A DNA stretch of 64,000 bases, taken from assembly GCA_023333565.1 (NCBI GenBank), contig JAJKFH010002273.1, positions 1,922,001-1,986,000 on the forward strand, given 5' to 3'. Origin of the DNA: Puffinus mauretanicus. Taxonomy: Eukaryota > Chordata > Aves > Procellariiformes > Procellariidae. Under the pieces are notes generated by a model. That model made no database searches and was not told where the DNA came from. It saw only the letters and a list, made by a program, of their open reading frames with translations. Below, piece after piece: positions 49,087 through 60,951 of the stretch. Position 1 is the stretch's first letter; each line of letters begins with the position of its first letter. A program made the translations under genes and the position numbers.

Positions 49087-49791
49087 ACTACTTAGTATCG
49101 ACTTTTATTCTGTGGCTTCCCACCAGTGTTCAAGCACAGGTGTGGTTCAAAGTCAGCAGCAAGGGATAATAGTAAAGGAGCCTTTATGGGCTTTGATGCA
49201 TAGAAGGACAAAAGCAAAACAAAGGAAAAAAAAAAACCAAAAACCAAACCCCCCCTCTTTCCGCAAATGGTAACTAACGTTACCATTAAGGGTATGCCTA
49301 AAGCATTTGGATAGCATGAAAATAATGGCCAAGAATCTCTATTTCTGCAATGCTAATTGTCACAGAATCAAAGATTTCATTATATTCCTGAAAAAGATGT
49401 TTGCAAAAGAAATTGCACCCTACTGAGCCGAGTACAGAACAATGCAGTTTCTCATACCTATTAAAAGCCCCAAAAAAGAGGAGAACTAGGTCCTGCCACA
49501 ATCACCTCAGCAGCGTGCCAAGGCTGTACCCCACTGATCACTCACCTTACTAATACAAATTAAAATGGAAACAAAACCATAGCCATCATTAACAGATACT
49601 ACAAAGGTGACAGCATTTGATGGCTTAGACAGCTTATAATCCAAAAGCCGTCATAATCCTAAAGTCTTTATTTCTTGGATACTGGTACCTGAAATAATCG
49701 TACAGTCAGTATAACAATGCAAGGTGCTAATGGAGTCCAGTCTTATAGGAAACAGAATCTGTTGGTAAACAATACATGAGTGCCAAATGGC

Positions 49792-49857
49792 TTTATATAT
49801 ATATATATATATCTTTTTTTATCTCTCTCTCTCTCTCTCTCTTTATATATATATATT
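49792..49857. repeat. Compound TA / TC / TA microsatellite
   Basis: A TA run, then CTTTTTTTA, then about ten TC units, then a second TA run. The two TA blocks flank the TC block almost symmetrically. Such arrays are usually length-variable. Confidence 0.92.
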
Positions 49858-51006
49858 TTCAGTTCCTTGAGCTAACCTCATTCTTATGTGATCCATTTTG
49901 GAGGGACATGGATAGTATTATGCTGCTGCTACTGTAGGGTGAATGCTTCAGAAGGACTTCACAAGAGTCATCATCAGCTTTATGTGTAAAGGTGTAAAGG
50001 AAAAGAATGTACATTTGTTTATCAACCTAAAATTTTCTGCCCTTCTGTGCTTGCATTATGACAATCTTTTCACTTGCATTTTACTTTTTTCCCTACAAAA
50101 CCTGTTTCATAGAGTGTACAGGATGAAGATTGACTGTCTAGTTTGCTAATACCCTTTCTGTTTGTTGAGCGATTCCGTGTCTTTGGTGAGTATTTTGCAA
50201 ATGCTTCTCTTCAGGGAGAATTTCTAATCTGTCCCTTAAAACTCCGCACAGTACTATGATGCCAAAAACATCTTCATTGGCAACCTGATCCTTGAGAGCT
50301 CTCTTTGGCTGGTTATAATAGAGGCAGGCAGTAAATCCAGAGCGCGCACTACTAGCACGCTATCCTGCCTATGCATTAGGCAGCTGCTCGTGCAAATACA
50401 GCCTCTCATGTAGGCACCTCATCGCATGCCTGTGAGAGAGGCGGCAGTTTTTCCCCAGCTATACAAAATACAAGCTGAAACTTTTATTCTCGGAGCACTT
50501 CTGAGAATTTATCAAAATCACAAGGACAGACTAGCGCAGTGCTGATGTTCAGTTTCTGAAGCCTTGCAATGTTTTCCTTCATTCCGCAGTAATAAATGCC
50601 CCAAATAAAAGCCCATCCTGCTGATGCTCTGGGAATGCAGCGCCTCATACAGTTCTTGCTTACACCCACAGGTACTTACGTACTTCTCCTCTGCCTTTCA
50701 CAGGGCTTTGTCCACTGTGCTCCAGGGAGGGAGTTAGGTGGGGCAGCAACATGAAGCTAGATGTAAGGCAGTGGAGGCTGAAGCAGCTGCTGTTTCCAGA
50801 ATATTAGTCTCAGACCATGAAAGAAACCAGGGTGTCAAGCCCCCAGAGATTTGGTCCTCCTGGCACGCTGATCTGTGATGAGCTGATTGAGGGCACAAGT
50901 GCTTGGAAAGGAGTTGGTCAGAAACGTTGCATGTCCTAGAACAAAAATTCAAAGTTGAGCAAGAGAGGTGAAGAGGGGGGTTGAAAATGTGCTTTAGTGG
51001 TTTTGG

Positions 51007-51031
51007 TGTTTGTTTGTTTGTTTGTTTGTTT
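51007..51031. repeat. TTTG tetranucleotide run
   Basis: About six GTTT/TTTG units in a row, ending in TTTTCCCC. A simple microsatellite. Confidence 0.9.
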
Positions 51032-52689
51032 TCCCCTGAAAGAAGAACAAGTAAACACTACTGTGTTCCTACTGTATTGTGTATGAAAACTTTAGGAAAA
51101 CAAATAATAGGTGATATTTCCTGTGGAGTTTGCCATTTTTCGCTATCACAGTAATCGTCATAAAAATTTCAAGTGACAAATTTCAGCTACCTCCATTTTT
51201 TAAACATGTGCCAACAAGATACCAACCAGGATATCTGAGCCCCATTTTAAAATGTAGGAAAACATCCTTGAAAGAATATTCTCACTAAAATAACAAACCG
51301 GAGCTTAACTGTATTTCCTGCAGTGGGAAGGTGCTACAGACACTTAACTTTTGCAGCAGATATGCCCCAGAACAGTCTGAATCCCTGGGGCAATTAGAAT
51401 TAAGATACAGTGGGACTAATTTAATGTCTGTCAAGCACTCTGAAGATGAACGTTTCTGTATAAGCCATAAGTAGTAGCAGCACTTCTGTCAGTTTTACTC
51501 TGCGATCACAGTCAAGATGGTTTCTCAATAGCTTTTGGAGAGCTTTTATTTAGTTAGTTAACCAGTCCACTGAAGTGCAATAAATCTATATTACAAAAAA
51601 AAGGAAAACAAAAAATAGGTTTCATGTGGATTCTTTTTTTTGTTCCATGCTCACTGCTTGCTTTCTTGGATGCATGCACACTGTCACTACGCTTTGACAT
51701 GATGCCCATGGTGGGGAAATGCAGATTCCAAGTGCCAGGAAAACACATATGTACTAATTTCAGTTGTTTTATACTTCTCATTGAGGGCAAACTATGGAGG
51801 ATGTTAGTCCAGCTAACAATAGGAGCATTTTGTTACTATAAGGATCAATGATACACTGACAAAGTTCCTAACAAAGTGAATGATTTAATAAATTCATCAA
51901 ATTTTAAAGAAATTAATTCAAATATTACCATCAATTTATAGAAAGGATCAAAGGAAACCTGAGAGGAAAAATATAAATGGTATTTTCCTTAAGTATTTGC
52001 TGGTTGCAATACTTCCACAATCAGAAGCAAACAGTTCTTCATTGGGTCTGATGATTGTCATCAAACCAATTTTGTCGTGGTGAAAGATGGTATGTTAAAA
52101 AATTTCCCAGAAATGCTGAAACTAATGTTGAAAAATGTTTCTGTTAAATGGTTAAGAATCTCATTGAACACATCTGGAGAAGCCTTGTGTGACAGCATGC
52201 TGATTTGTGAAGATCATCAAAGAAAAATTCTGAATATTTCTTCAAGCATTATAATAGACAGCAAAGTATCTTTATCACTATCCATTTCCTTACCAGCTGC
52301 TTAAAAATTTCAATTGTCTACTAACCTTAGATCATCATTCTTGTAGTTGAGTAAGATATAGCAGGATTTCTTTTTTCCCCCCTCTCTTAATCTGCAAATA
52401 GCAGAAATCTAATTTTTAAACGATGTTAAATTCTCAGATAATCTTCATTACAGCTGCCATAACAGCATCTAGATTATGGCCTCTCAAAACAGTAGAATAC
52501 TGCTTGCAGCCTGTCTCTGTTTCTCTTGTTCAGGTGGGTGGCTCCTCTGGACAAGGGCTCTCTCTTACTGTGTGCGTATGGGTGTAGGGCTGCAGGACGG
52601 CTGAGTCTAGCATTGCTGCCGTAATGTAAATAATACAATATAATTAGTATTAAAATGTAAGGCTAATAATATTCTGAGACTATCAGTAG

Positions 52690-53205
52690 AGCCCCTTGAG
52701 GATCAATTTGGGGACAATCTTATTTATTATTTTCATTGAAGTACTTGGCACAAAAGCAGGCGTCCGATAATGAAATGTGCTGATCACGAAAGTTGTGAGC
52801 AATTGTCGGTATGGAGAAGGAGTGGGTCACCTTGAGGACTGGAGCAACAGAAATAGGATGAAATTAAGTAGGTCACTATGCAAGGTCATGCATTTAGGAA
52901 TTAATATGAACGCCTATTATATGCTGGAAATTCATTGGTTGTAAACAACTGTGAGGAAGAAAAAGGCCTGAGTGTATTTGTTGATCCCAGGAAGTTTTAT
53001 AAGCTACCAGTGAGATGATGCCAATAAAAACAGAGCAAAATAAATGCAAAACCTGAGCTATCTTATAAAATGTTTTTCCAGTAGAAAGAGAGGGAAATGC
53101 GGACGTCATTGTCTCAGCGCTTACAAAACCACAAATGGGATGCTTTGTCCAATTCTAGTTGTTTGTGGAGCTGATGCTGTGGTGAAATGTATAGAAAATT
53201 AGAAC
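52690..53205 (+). mobile_element. Eroded CR1-type LINE fragment (end of reverse transcriptase region)
   Basis: The order of phrases follows the 3' part of CR1-family ORF2: GGATCAATTTGGGGACAAT.., ..GACTGGAGCAACAGAAATAG, ATGCAAGGTCATGCATTTAGG (the K-C-K-V-M-H-L-G stretch), GAAAAAGGCCTGAGTGTATT..GTTGATCCC (D-L-G-V-..-V-D) and TTTGTCCAATTCTAG. The frame is broken many times, so it is an inactive, old copy in plus orientation. It is truncated at both ends. Confidence 0.7.
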
Positions 53206-56200
53206 TATCATCTACACTATAATCAGATCAGCTCCTTGTAAACTGAAGGATTGTGGTAAAGAGATTTTCATTCATGTCATAGTGCAACTTTTTGATAGGA
53301 ACTATTATATACACGTGGAAAAACAGCTGTTTGCCATGTTTATATGTGAAAAATGCAGAATAATTTCTATTTGGTCTCAGTGTTATTAGTCTAAAATTCC
53401 AGTGAAACCTCACTCTTCAATAGGAACCTTTTGACAGCTGGACTCATCAGGAAAGTCACGATAGCACAAGATGCAACTTTTCCCCTGACAGTGGCTTCTG
53501 AAACTCTGCTTCTGAAACAGGCTGAAATGATTGAGTGTCACATTCACTTTCAGAGCGAGGCATTAAGGTTAATACTGAAGTCTGGCTTTTCCATCTAAAC
53601 CTCAATCTAAAGATAGAAAGAGAAAGCTGAACAGTTATCTTAGTGGTTTTGGAGAAATGACAGAGTACCGACAGCTTGAGATAACCTGTGGTGGTCAAGT
53701 TGGTTTCACTATTCAGACAATTAAATGGATAGACGGAAAATAATGAACTTCATTTCTGTAATAACTTATCTTTTGGAGATGGATCTAAAGTTGAATGTTT
53801 CACCCTCACTTGAACTTGAACTAGAGGTATCTTAATCTGTTTGGAAAGGAGACGGCTGAGACCATCTGAATGCCTGAGATAGTCCAGAGAAAAAATGTAA
53901 GGAAGTGGAAATGAGAATATGAGAAGGGAGAAGATGAGCCCTGCAAAAGTAAAGCTGAAAAACCCCCACTCAATGGCATGGTCCAGAAGACAAAAAGAGG
54001 ACAACTCTATGAGATGATGAAGTCACCAGGAAGCCAGGGAGAATAAATACCCTGTAACCAGAAGGTAGGTTTTGTGAGGTGCAAAGGAGCAAGAGTGCCG
54101 TGGGAGCATGGCATCAGGGAAGAACTTGAGTTACCAGAAACTAGGATGCTGGCAAGATTGCACAGATCGTCTCCGGGCCCAAGGAAGGCTCTGCTGCGCC
54201 TGGTGATAATTCTCGGATGCTGCATTTAATGATGAGCAGGACCTAACTGCAATACCTGAACTTGAGAACAGAAAACAAGTTCCCTCACATGTTAGTTCAA
54301 TGCAGTTAATTGAGGCAACTCAGCTCCTCCTGCAATTTTGTTAGCCTGGTGCTTTTTTTATGGGGTGTTAGGTATTGCTGATTCCTTTCTCTGTGACTGC
54401 AGGAGTGATTCAGTGTCCTGAGAGCACATCTGTTTCACCCAAGGTGCTAAGTGTGAAAATAAATAATTTTCAAATATGCTTAAATTATTTAGAAGCCTAG
54501 GATTTAGCCCCTGACCACCTTTTAATACAATCAAGTGTTTTAAGGCCCTTTGCGTGATGGTTGTGCAATTTTTAATGTCTCAATGAAATTAGAGAGAACC
54601 CCCTCCCCAAATATTTCAGTCTAACAATGTTGCTACCTGCATAGCTGAATCTCACACAGAAAGGGGAAGGAGATTTACAATAGTTTATAATGTTTTTATT
54701 GATATTGAAGTATCTTGCAGTGACATGATACTTAAATGCCAGTACAATTGTAATCACAGTAGTTCATAGAGCAGTAAATCTATCATTCTAAACTGAATAT
54801 GCATTCTGTGGCAAAAAAAAAGGGTAGTTTGCATTTAAGTGGTTTTGAAAATTGTATCAACTACCAAAATATCTTCATGTATTTTCTTGACTGTCATGAT
54901 CTCTCGTTGGCTTTCGCCAGTGATGTTATACACCGGAGCACGAGAGCTGTAGCATGATTTTTCAGCTGGAGTCTATCTAGGAACACATTCAGGCACCCCC
55001 CCGGTAGACATTACTTCTCTGCGTCCACCTCCTGAAATTGCCTTTCGTATCCAGCTTGTTTCATTGAAAGGGAATTACACCCCGAAGGCTCTGGAGCAGA
55101 TCTTTGGAAAAAGTACTTCTCCTAGCAAGTCTTGGAGTAATTGCCTCTCAGCAGCCTGAGCACAGTGCCTGGTTTGGCAGTCTGACCTTAAACTCTAACC
55201 TCTAGTTTTTTATTATCATGATTGTCATATCTGCTCCTCTGTCATTAAGAGACTTTCCAGCTTCACTTTATTCAGCTGGGAGCTTTAAACCCTCTAGCCC
55301 ATAATTTCCTTTTCTTTTTTTGGCATTTCTTTTTCTCAGTCCTTTCATGAAACTTGTCTGCTGAGTGACATGCCCTCTGTAAAACATAAACCATAATTAC
55401 TCCAGGATTGCTCATACTTGGCATAAATACTGTACTTGCAAGTATGTAGCTTATAGCAACACGTGTCACATGTAATTAAATTGCAAAGCCACATCTTACG
55501 TTGTCCTTCAGGAGAAAGAAAAAAGCGAGAGAGAAGGCAAACTTGTCTGAAAGAATTTTTCATTCCAGCTGCCACGTTTAGGCAACAACCTTGCATAAAC
55601 CGGGCATATGCATGCAGGGGGACACATGCCTTTCTCGTATTTTAATTGCCAGGATTAAATCCATGTTTTACAGGTAGGACAGTGATACCTTCCTGGTTTT
55701 TGTCGTTGTATCTGTACCCCATGGGTGAGAGTCTTCTGACCCGACCATAGCCGACCCCACCTGAGCTGGGACTGCGTTCTGGCTTCGTGTGTGGGAGAAG
55801 AAATGGCACCTTTGTGGTGTCACTCATTTCATACTAAGAAAGGTACCTAAAACAGGTCAGATAAATCATGCTCTGACACTGCCTCTTTCTCTTGATTGAT
55901 GGTCTATGCCAGGGGCCCAGGAGGACCAGCTCAGATTTGGATATCTGCGCTGCTGATGCCTAAACTTGGGTGAGATTAATTCCATCCCTGTCATCTTTAC
56001 TTAAAAAGAAGTTACAGTACTAAGATACAAACTTTATTTTTACCAATGAGATAACCATTCACATTACACTGCAAAACACTTACGTTTGAGCATCTCAAGT
56101 GGTAAGTAGTTCCTTCAAAAGAACTCCTGATTTTTTTTTTCTTTTTTTTTGGACCTGCTTATATTGTCTTCATTCTTCTTTGGATAATAAGAATTGCATT

Positions 56201-59200
56201 TCTAAAAAAAGACAACAGAAGCATTAGTTTACTGAAACGTGGAAGTTTTATGGAGCTGTGCTTCTTCCAAGGCAATTTTCTCTTGGAAAATGCTGAAATG
56301 AGTTATTTTGAATTTCTCATTTTTTATCAATTCTGTTTTGTCACTATGTGTTAACATAGCAAAAATGAAACACTATTGATTTGAAAGGTTTCAGCATTCT
56401 CTGGATTATTAGGGGAAAATTTTTGAAACACTAACCTTTGGTTCTTATAGGGAATAAAAACAAACTCAAAAAGAATTCTTTTTTCTGTCTAGCTGTGGAT
56501 TTGTTTAGACGCTGAAGCTTTAAAATGCTGGCTTAGGAAAGTCTACAATTTCAACCAAACCCTTCTGGCTTTGTACAAATGCAAATGCGATTGAAATCTT
56601 GATCTTGGTTGGAGGCCTCTAAGCAGAGTTTTCATCCAAAATCTAGGTCTGCTTAGCTTCCAGACTGTAATGATGTGAAGGCTGCTTGGATCCGTGTCGC
56701 TGTCTATCAGGCTACCCCTCCCTCAAACTGAACTGAACCATAATCTGGAGTAATGCAGAAAGGACAACACCAAGACAGACAGTTTTAACAGCAAATCTGT
56801 AGGAGTTTGCTAGTTTTATTGCTGAAGAAAAGTACTATGGCAGGTAGCTTTTATAGTCTCTTTAGTTAGGGTTCAAATTTTAACATAATTTATTTTTACT
56901 CCTAGAAATCCTTAAGTATGGCTTTGTTAAAAGCCAATGTGAACTTGGCAATTATAAGATACACTTTTTTCAATAATACACAGTGCTTTGTGATGTAGAC
57001 CGTAACTTTTAAAGCATTTTTTCATGCTAAGAGTATTTTTTCACTAAGAGCTGTAAAATGAGATCCTAATGTTACTATTTGAATCATGTTCCTAAATAAT
57101 TTTGTCCCTCTTCTTACTGTCGCATCAAACTGATTATGTGAGAGCAGTTCATGAAGAGGTCATCAAAGGTACATATAAATTAGAGCAGACTCTTTCCTTA
57201 CTCCTAGGACAATGCAAATACTATGGTATTTTAAGCACAAATTTCTCCCAATTCTTCACTGAATATGACCAAACCATTCATAATATTTTACTCTTCTGTT
57301 CTAAAAGGCATTGGCTAAAATTCTATAAATCCTATAAATACATATAAAATCTGGTATATAAAGCTATAAAATGTAATCCTTAACAGTTTAGCCCTTGCTA
57401 TTTTTAGCCAATCCCAACATTTGTTATAATTCAGACTTCTCAAGTGTTTTCTTCTTAGTGCTGTTTTCCTGTCTGAGACCTGTAATTCACATCTCACTAA
57501 TTCCTTATCATACCATAGTTGAAGGATTAGTGGGTGCTTTTTTTTGTACAGTTTTCATACAGCTAATTTAAAGAGGCATTTGACACGGAATATGGGAAGA
57601 ACTATTTCATCGTTTAGCAGAACACGTTTTCATTACGGCTGCATCTGGCTATGGTAGTTGACCTTTACTTGAGTGTAAAAATTAATGCTTTGTCTAAACT
57701 AAAACATAGATGATTTCCCTGCAAATTACCAGTAGAGGTCTTTGATAAATAGTCGCAGCACTTTAACACAAAATGAGTTTGAACATCATGGCAATAGGAA
57801 AGCAAAATATTTATTAATGTATTTCAATAGCGCATGGGCATTTCATTTTAATTCTTATTGGCTGTGGTGTGGGGATTCTCTAAAAAATAGTGATTCAGTA
57901 GTATTTACAGATCTACTGACATTCATTAAGCACCTTTACAGGTGTTTTATTTATTTATTTTTAATACATCTACTGTCATGAGCATATCTTCAAAATGGCT
58001 TGACATTATATCTGTAGCTGGAAGCTGCAGTAGTGAGAAAGCAGCTTGAAAAAAAAAATCTTCCCTGAATCTTTCTTGATATATATATATAAAACAACCA
58101 GTGTTCAGCACCTAATAGGTGTTCTTCGCTACCTAGATATTTATTACACCTTCATTTCACAAATACTCTGCTTTTCTGTTTTTTAATTATTTTGATTTTT
58201 TTCTGGCTTTGATTTTTTTTCTAGGTTGGTTATTTTATTATTGTTATTGTCATTACTTATCATTGTGATTATTTAATTTATTATTTACATATCACCTAAA
58301 GGATACAGAGATTATATTTTTTATAGTGTGCAGTGAATATTGCTTTCGTGTTTTCTGCTCTGGGTAGAAAGCTCACATTTTCTCTCTCTCACTCTACCAC
58401 ATGATCCTTGTATCATCAGTCCAGGTTCGATAACTGGATACAGTACCCTAGTTGTGTACATCTTATCTCAGTAATTTCCTGTGTTCAGGCCAAAAAACAC
58501 GAATGGAAGATCTGGGGTAACGTTTACCAGTAGTGTGTTTCTGACTGAACAGATCTCACTTTGGATCCAAGAAACAGGCAGAAGTACTCCTCTTCTCCCC
58601 TCATGCCGTCATAATAGTACCTCACATTGCAATCACAGCAAGGATTTACAGTGATGATTTCTGTTTGACAGAAACAATCCATGGAACTGGCATTAGAAGC
58701 GTAAGATACACTCTCTAGTTCCCAATTCCAGTCACAGCATGGCAAACACTCAGCCTGTGCAAACCAAGTAATATTGATATCAGTATTAAAATAATCCTTT
58801 TGAGTCAGATACATAACTAAATCACAAGTAATCTCTTGCTGCTAAGCTTAGAGTCACTCAGATTTATACCTAGTGACGAATAAATGTTGTGTATTAACCT
58901 CAAGTTATGCAAGCAGAACAAGCTTGTAGCTTCTCTACCACTCTTTGATCCTTGACTTTTTTGGTCTTGCCTACGTCTGTCTTTGTCTACAAAACTCTTG
59001 AGGTCGGGGACTCTGCTGCTCAGACCTTGTCTGATTGCTTCAGTATGGGATTACCCTGAGGCTCGAGTTCCTGGAGCTAATAGCATTATCACGTAGTTCA
59101 GGAAAAGTATTCCCCTCCCAAACAATTTTAAACAGTTAGACCTGTTATCCTGTGTACTTTCTCACTTGTATTAGTCACCTAGCATAGATAGATACCAAAG

Positions 59201-59644
59201 CAGTCTTAGAAGACAATCCTCTACTTAGTGTCAGCAGAACTTGAGCTCCTGTGGATTATCGTCGATTACTGGTGATGGCGATTACTGCTACATTTTGACA
59301 TTTTGGTATTTTGACTTGTTTTTTTTTTTAATTTAGTGATAAAGGAAACAAAGTTATTTCATCCTTAATGAACGCTTGAAGAACGTCTATGTTGCTTTTA
59401 CTTTCTAGGCTTATGGCACTTCTGTATTAACATAGGCAGTTTTTTATAGCCTATTCACTGTTCGAAGCTAAAATAGAATCTAATAACTTAATAAAACTTG
59501 TTTAAAAAGAAATGGACTTGGGCATTTTAAAACACAGGATTGTGTCTAGCTGTTCTGTGAAAGTATGATACCCTCAATAAATCACAGAAGATAACACAGA
59601 AGTAAAATCAAAGTTAAATATATTTTTTTAAGTCTGTGTAATTT

Positions 59645-59700
59645 GAGCCAAATTCACCCCTGGTAATATTGAATAGGAGATTCCAGGTGGGAATGTTGGT
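59645..59700. repeat. Old near-palindromic repeat, copy E
   Basis: The left arm GAGCCAAATTCACCCCTGG and the right arm CCAGGTGGGAATGTTGGT are imperfect reverse complements around a short loop. A GCCAAATTCACCCCTGGTGTAA-type arm is familiar from old amniote repeats. Confidence 0.5.
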
Positions 59701-60136
59701 GCAGGGTTAGCTACATAAAATAAAGAAAATACGAATATTATTTATTGGATTTTTGACGAAAATTCTATTTATTCCTCTGTTACATAATTATAAAATGAGC
59801 ATGAGCTACTGTGTAATCTGATTGTCTGGAAGCCTTACAAACCATGAGTAATCAATGCCATTCATGACACTGGACTCGCTCACAGTGAATAGGGCTGATT
59901 ACAGTTACAGCCCAGCACGTCATTGCTTAGTTAGCTATATAGATTTCTAGCTAACATTTTCTAATAGCAACAGGATGCAGTAGTACAAGACTTCGCTTAT
60001 TGTTGACCTAAGCCTGGTTGTACTGGTGGTACTTGGCTTCTGTTCTGAGGTTAACAGGGCAGGCATGAGTGAATGCAACAGAGCTTGCATCCCATAGCTT
60101 AATTGTCATATCAAAAATATGGGGGTAGCTGTATGG

Positions 60137-60195
60137 GGGGATTTAGCTGTGTGACATCCCATTAATTTCACTGGGCATCATGTCGCTGAATCCTC
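60137..60195. repeat. Old near-palindromic repeat, copy F
   Basis: GGATTTAGCTGTGTGACATC (left) and CATCATGTCGCTGAATCC (right) can form an imperfect stem around CCCATTAATTTCACTGGG, whose CCCATT..CACTGGG ends pair as well. It is eroded, with the same general architecture as the other copies. Confidence 0.5.
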
Positions 60196-60869
60196 TTTAT
60201 ATATTGTTTCAAATATTTACCCTAGAGCGAGCAATTGAGTCTGACGATATGGTTGTACTGACTTGTGTTCGCTCCATCTTTCCGGCTGCTGGGGCAGTTC
60301 TATGTTTTCTGTGCCACAGTATTATTTTAAGTGGTTAAAATGACTATATTATTAGCAGAACAATGGTACTGTCATCATTTTCATTACAGATTCTGCCTTT
60401 CAAATTTCATGACTCAGCTGTAAACATTTGCCCCAGGCGCAGGTTTGGTGTATTGTACAAAACATGATCCAGAAATAATTTTATTTATTTTTATTTGTTC
60501 TGCAGAAAAGCTGAGCATTTTCCTTAGGTGGATAAGCGTTCATCTCATGGGTGGTGATCAAGAAAGAGGCGTTTTGGGTATCTTCTCACTTTTTCCAACT
60601 TACCTGCAACTTAGGCACAAGCGTGAGATAAGCCACTATAAGCTAGTTTCCAGAAAACGGAACGAACTGGAGGGATCTCCGCAACATTTTGTACCACAGT
60701 TCCTTTTTTGAACTCCTCCAGGGGAAAGATCTGTTACAGACTTCAGCTTGCAAAATGTTGCTGTGCCCTTGGACACCTTAGCAGCAGCATCCAAGAATCT
60801 CTTTGCGCACATGGTGGCAATTCCTTCTCTGGTGAAAGGGGGTCATGTGAATGTATCCCAGACTGAGCT

Positions 60870-60951
60870 AAAAAGAAGAGAAAGAAGAAAGAGAGAGAGA
60901 GAGGAAAAGGGAGGGAAAGGGAAAAGGAAAAGGAGAAGGGAAAGGGGAAAA
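60870..60951. repeat. 82-base uninterrupted homopurine run
   Basis: Every base from 60870 to 60951 is A or G on the plus strand, moving from an AAG/GA-rich part to a GGGAAA-rich part. It reads as meaningless Lys/Arg/Glu or Ser/Phe/Pro repeats in the six frames. Runs of this kind can form triplex DNA. Confidence 0.95.

Larger units (their letters stand above)
48411..49105 (+). other. Candidate terminal exon downstream of ROBO1 (83 codons, stop, poly(A) signal)
   Basis: A good pyrimidine tract and acceptor (TTTCTTTCTTTTTATCAAG, ending 48410) precede an open frame that reads TELQITETVKDLRRHHENED, then FTFYVHIEDGTTFHPIQ, then a charged end, to TGA at 48662-48664. AATAAA at 49081-49086 with GT-rich sequence after it could end the transcript. 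The acceptor needs one base from upstream (phase 1), exactly what the ROBO1 exon ending at 41384 and eight other donors supply, so an alternative ROBO1 end replacing EDILPY..ETES would be in frame. No other plus-strand exons were seen between ROBO1 and this frame. The peptide matches no family I know. A repeat core abuts the stop, so exonised repeat or chance remain possible. Confidence 0.3.
49106..52689. other. Gene-poor flank with simple repeats
   Basis: The stretch contains a compound microsatellite (49792-49857) and a TTTG run (51007-51031). The ORFs here show no recognisable product. Confidence 0.7.
53206..60860. other. Gene-poor flank
   Basis: No gene was identified. Contents are T-runs (56131-56150 region), AT-rich tracts near 58080 and 58240-58320, and two eroded inverted repeats (59645-59700, 60137-60195). 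Short ORFs such as 58524-58814 on the minus strand are cysteine-containing but unrecognised. Confidence 0.65.

Noticed and set aside
58524..58814. Cysteine-containing 96-codon minus-strand ORF as a secreted peptide
   Set aside because: There is no signal peptide, no regular cysteine spacing and no splice or promoter context.
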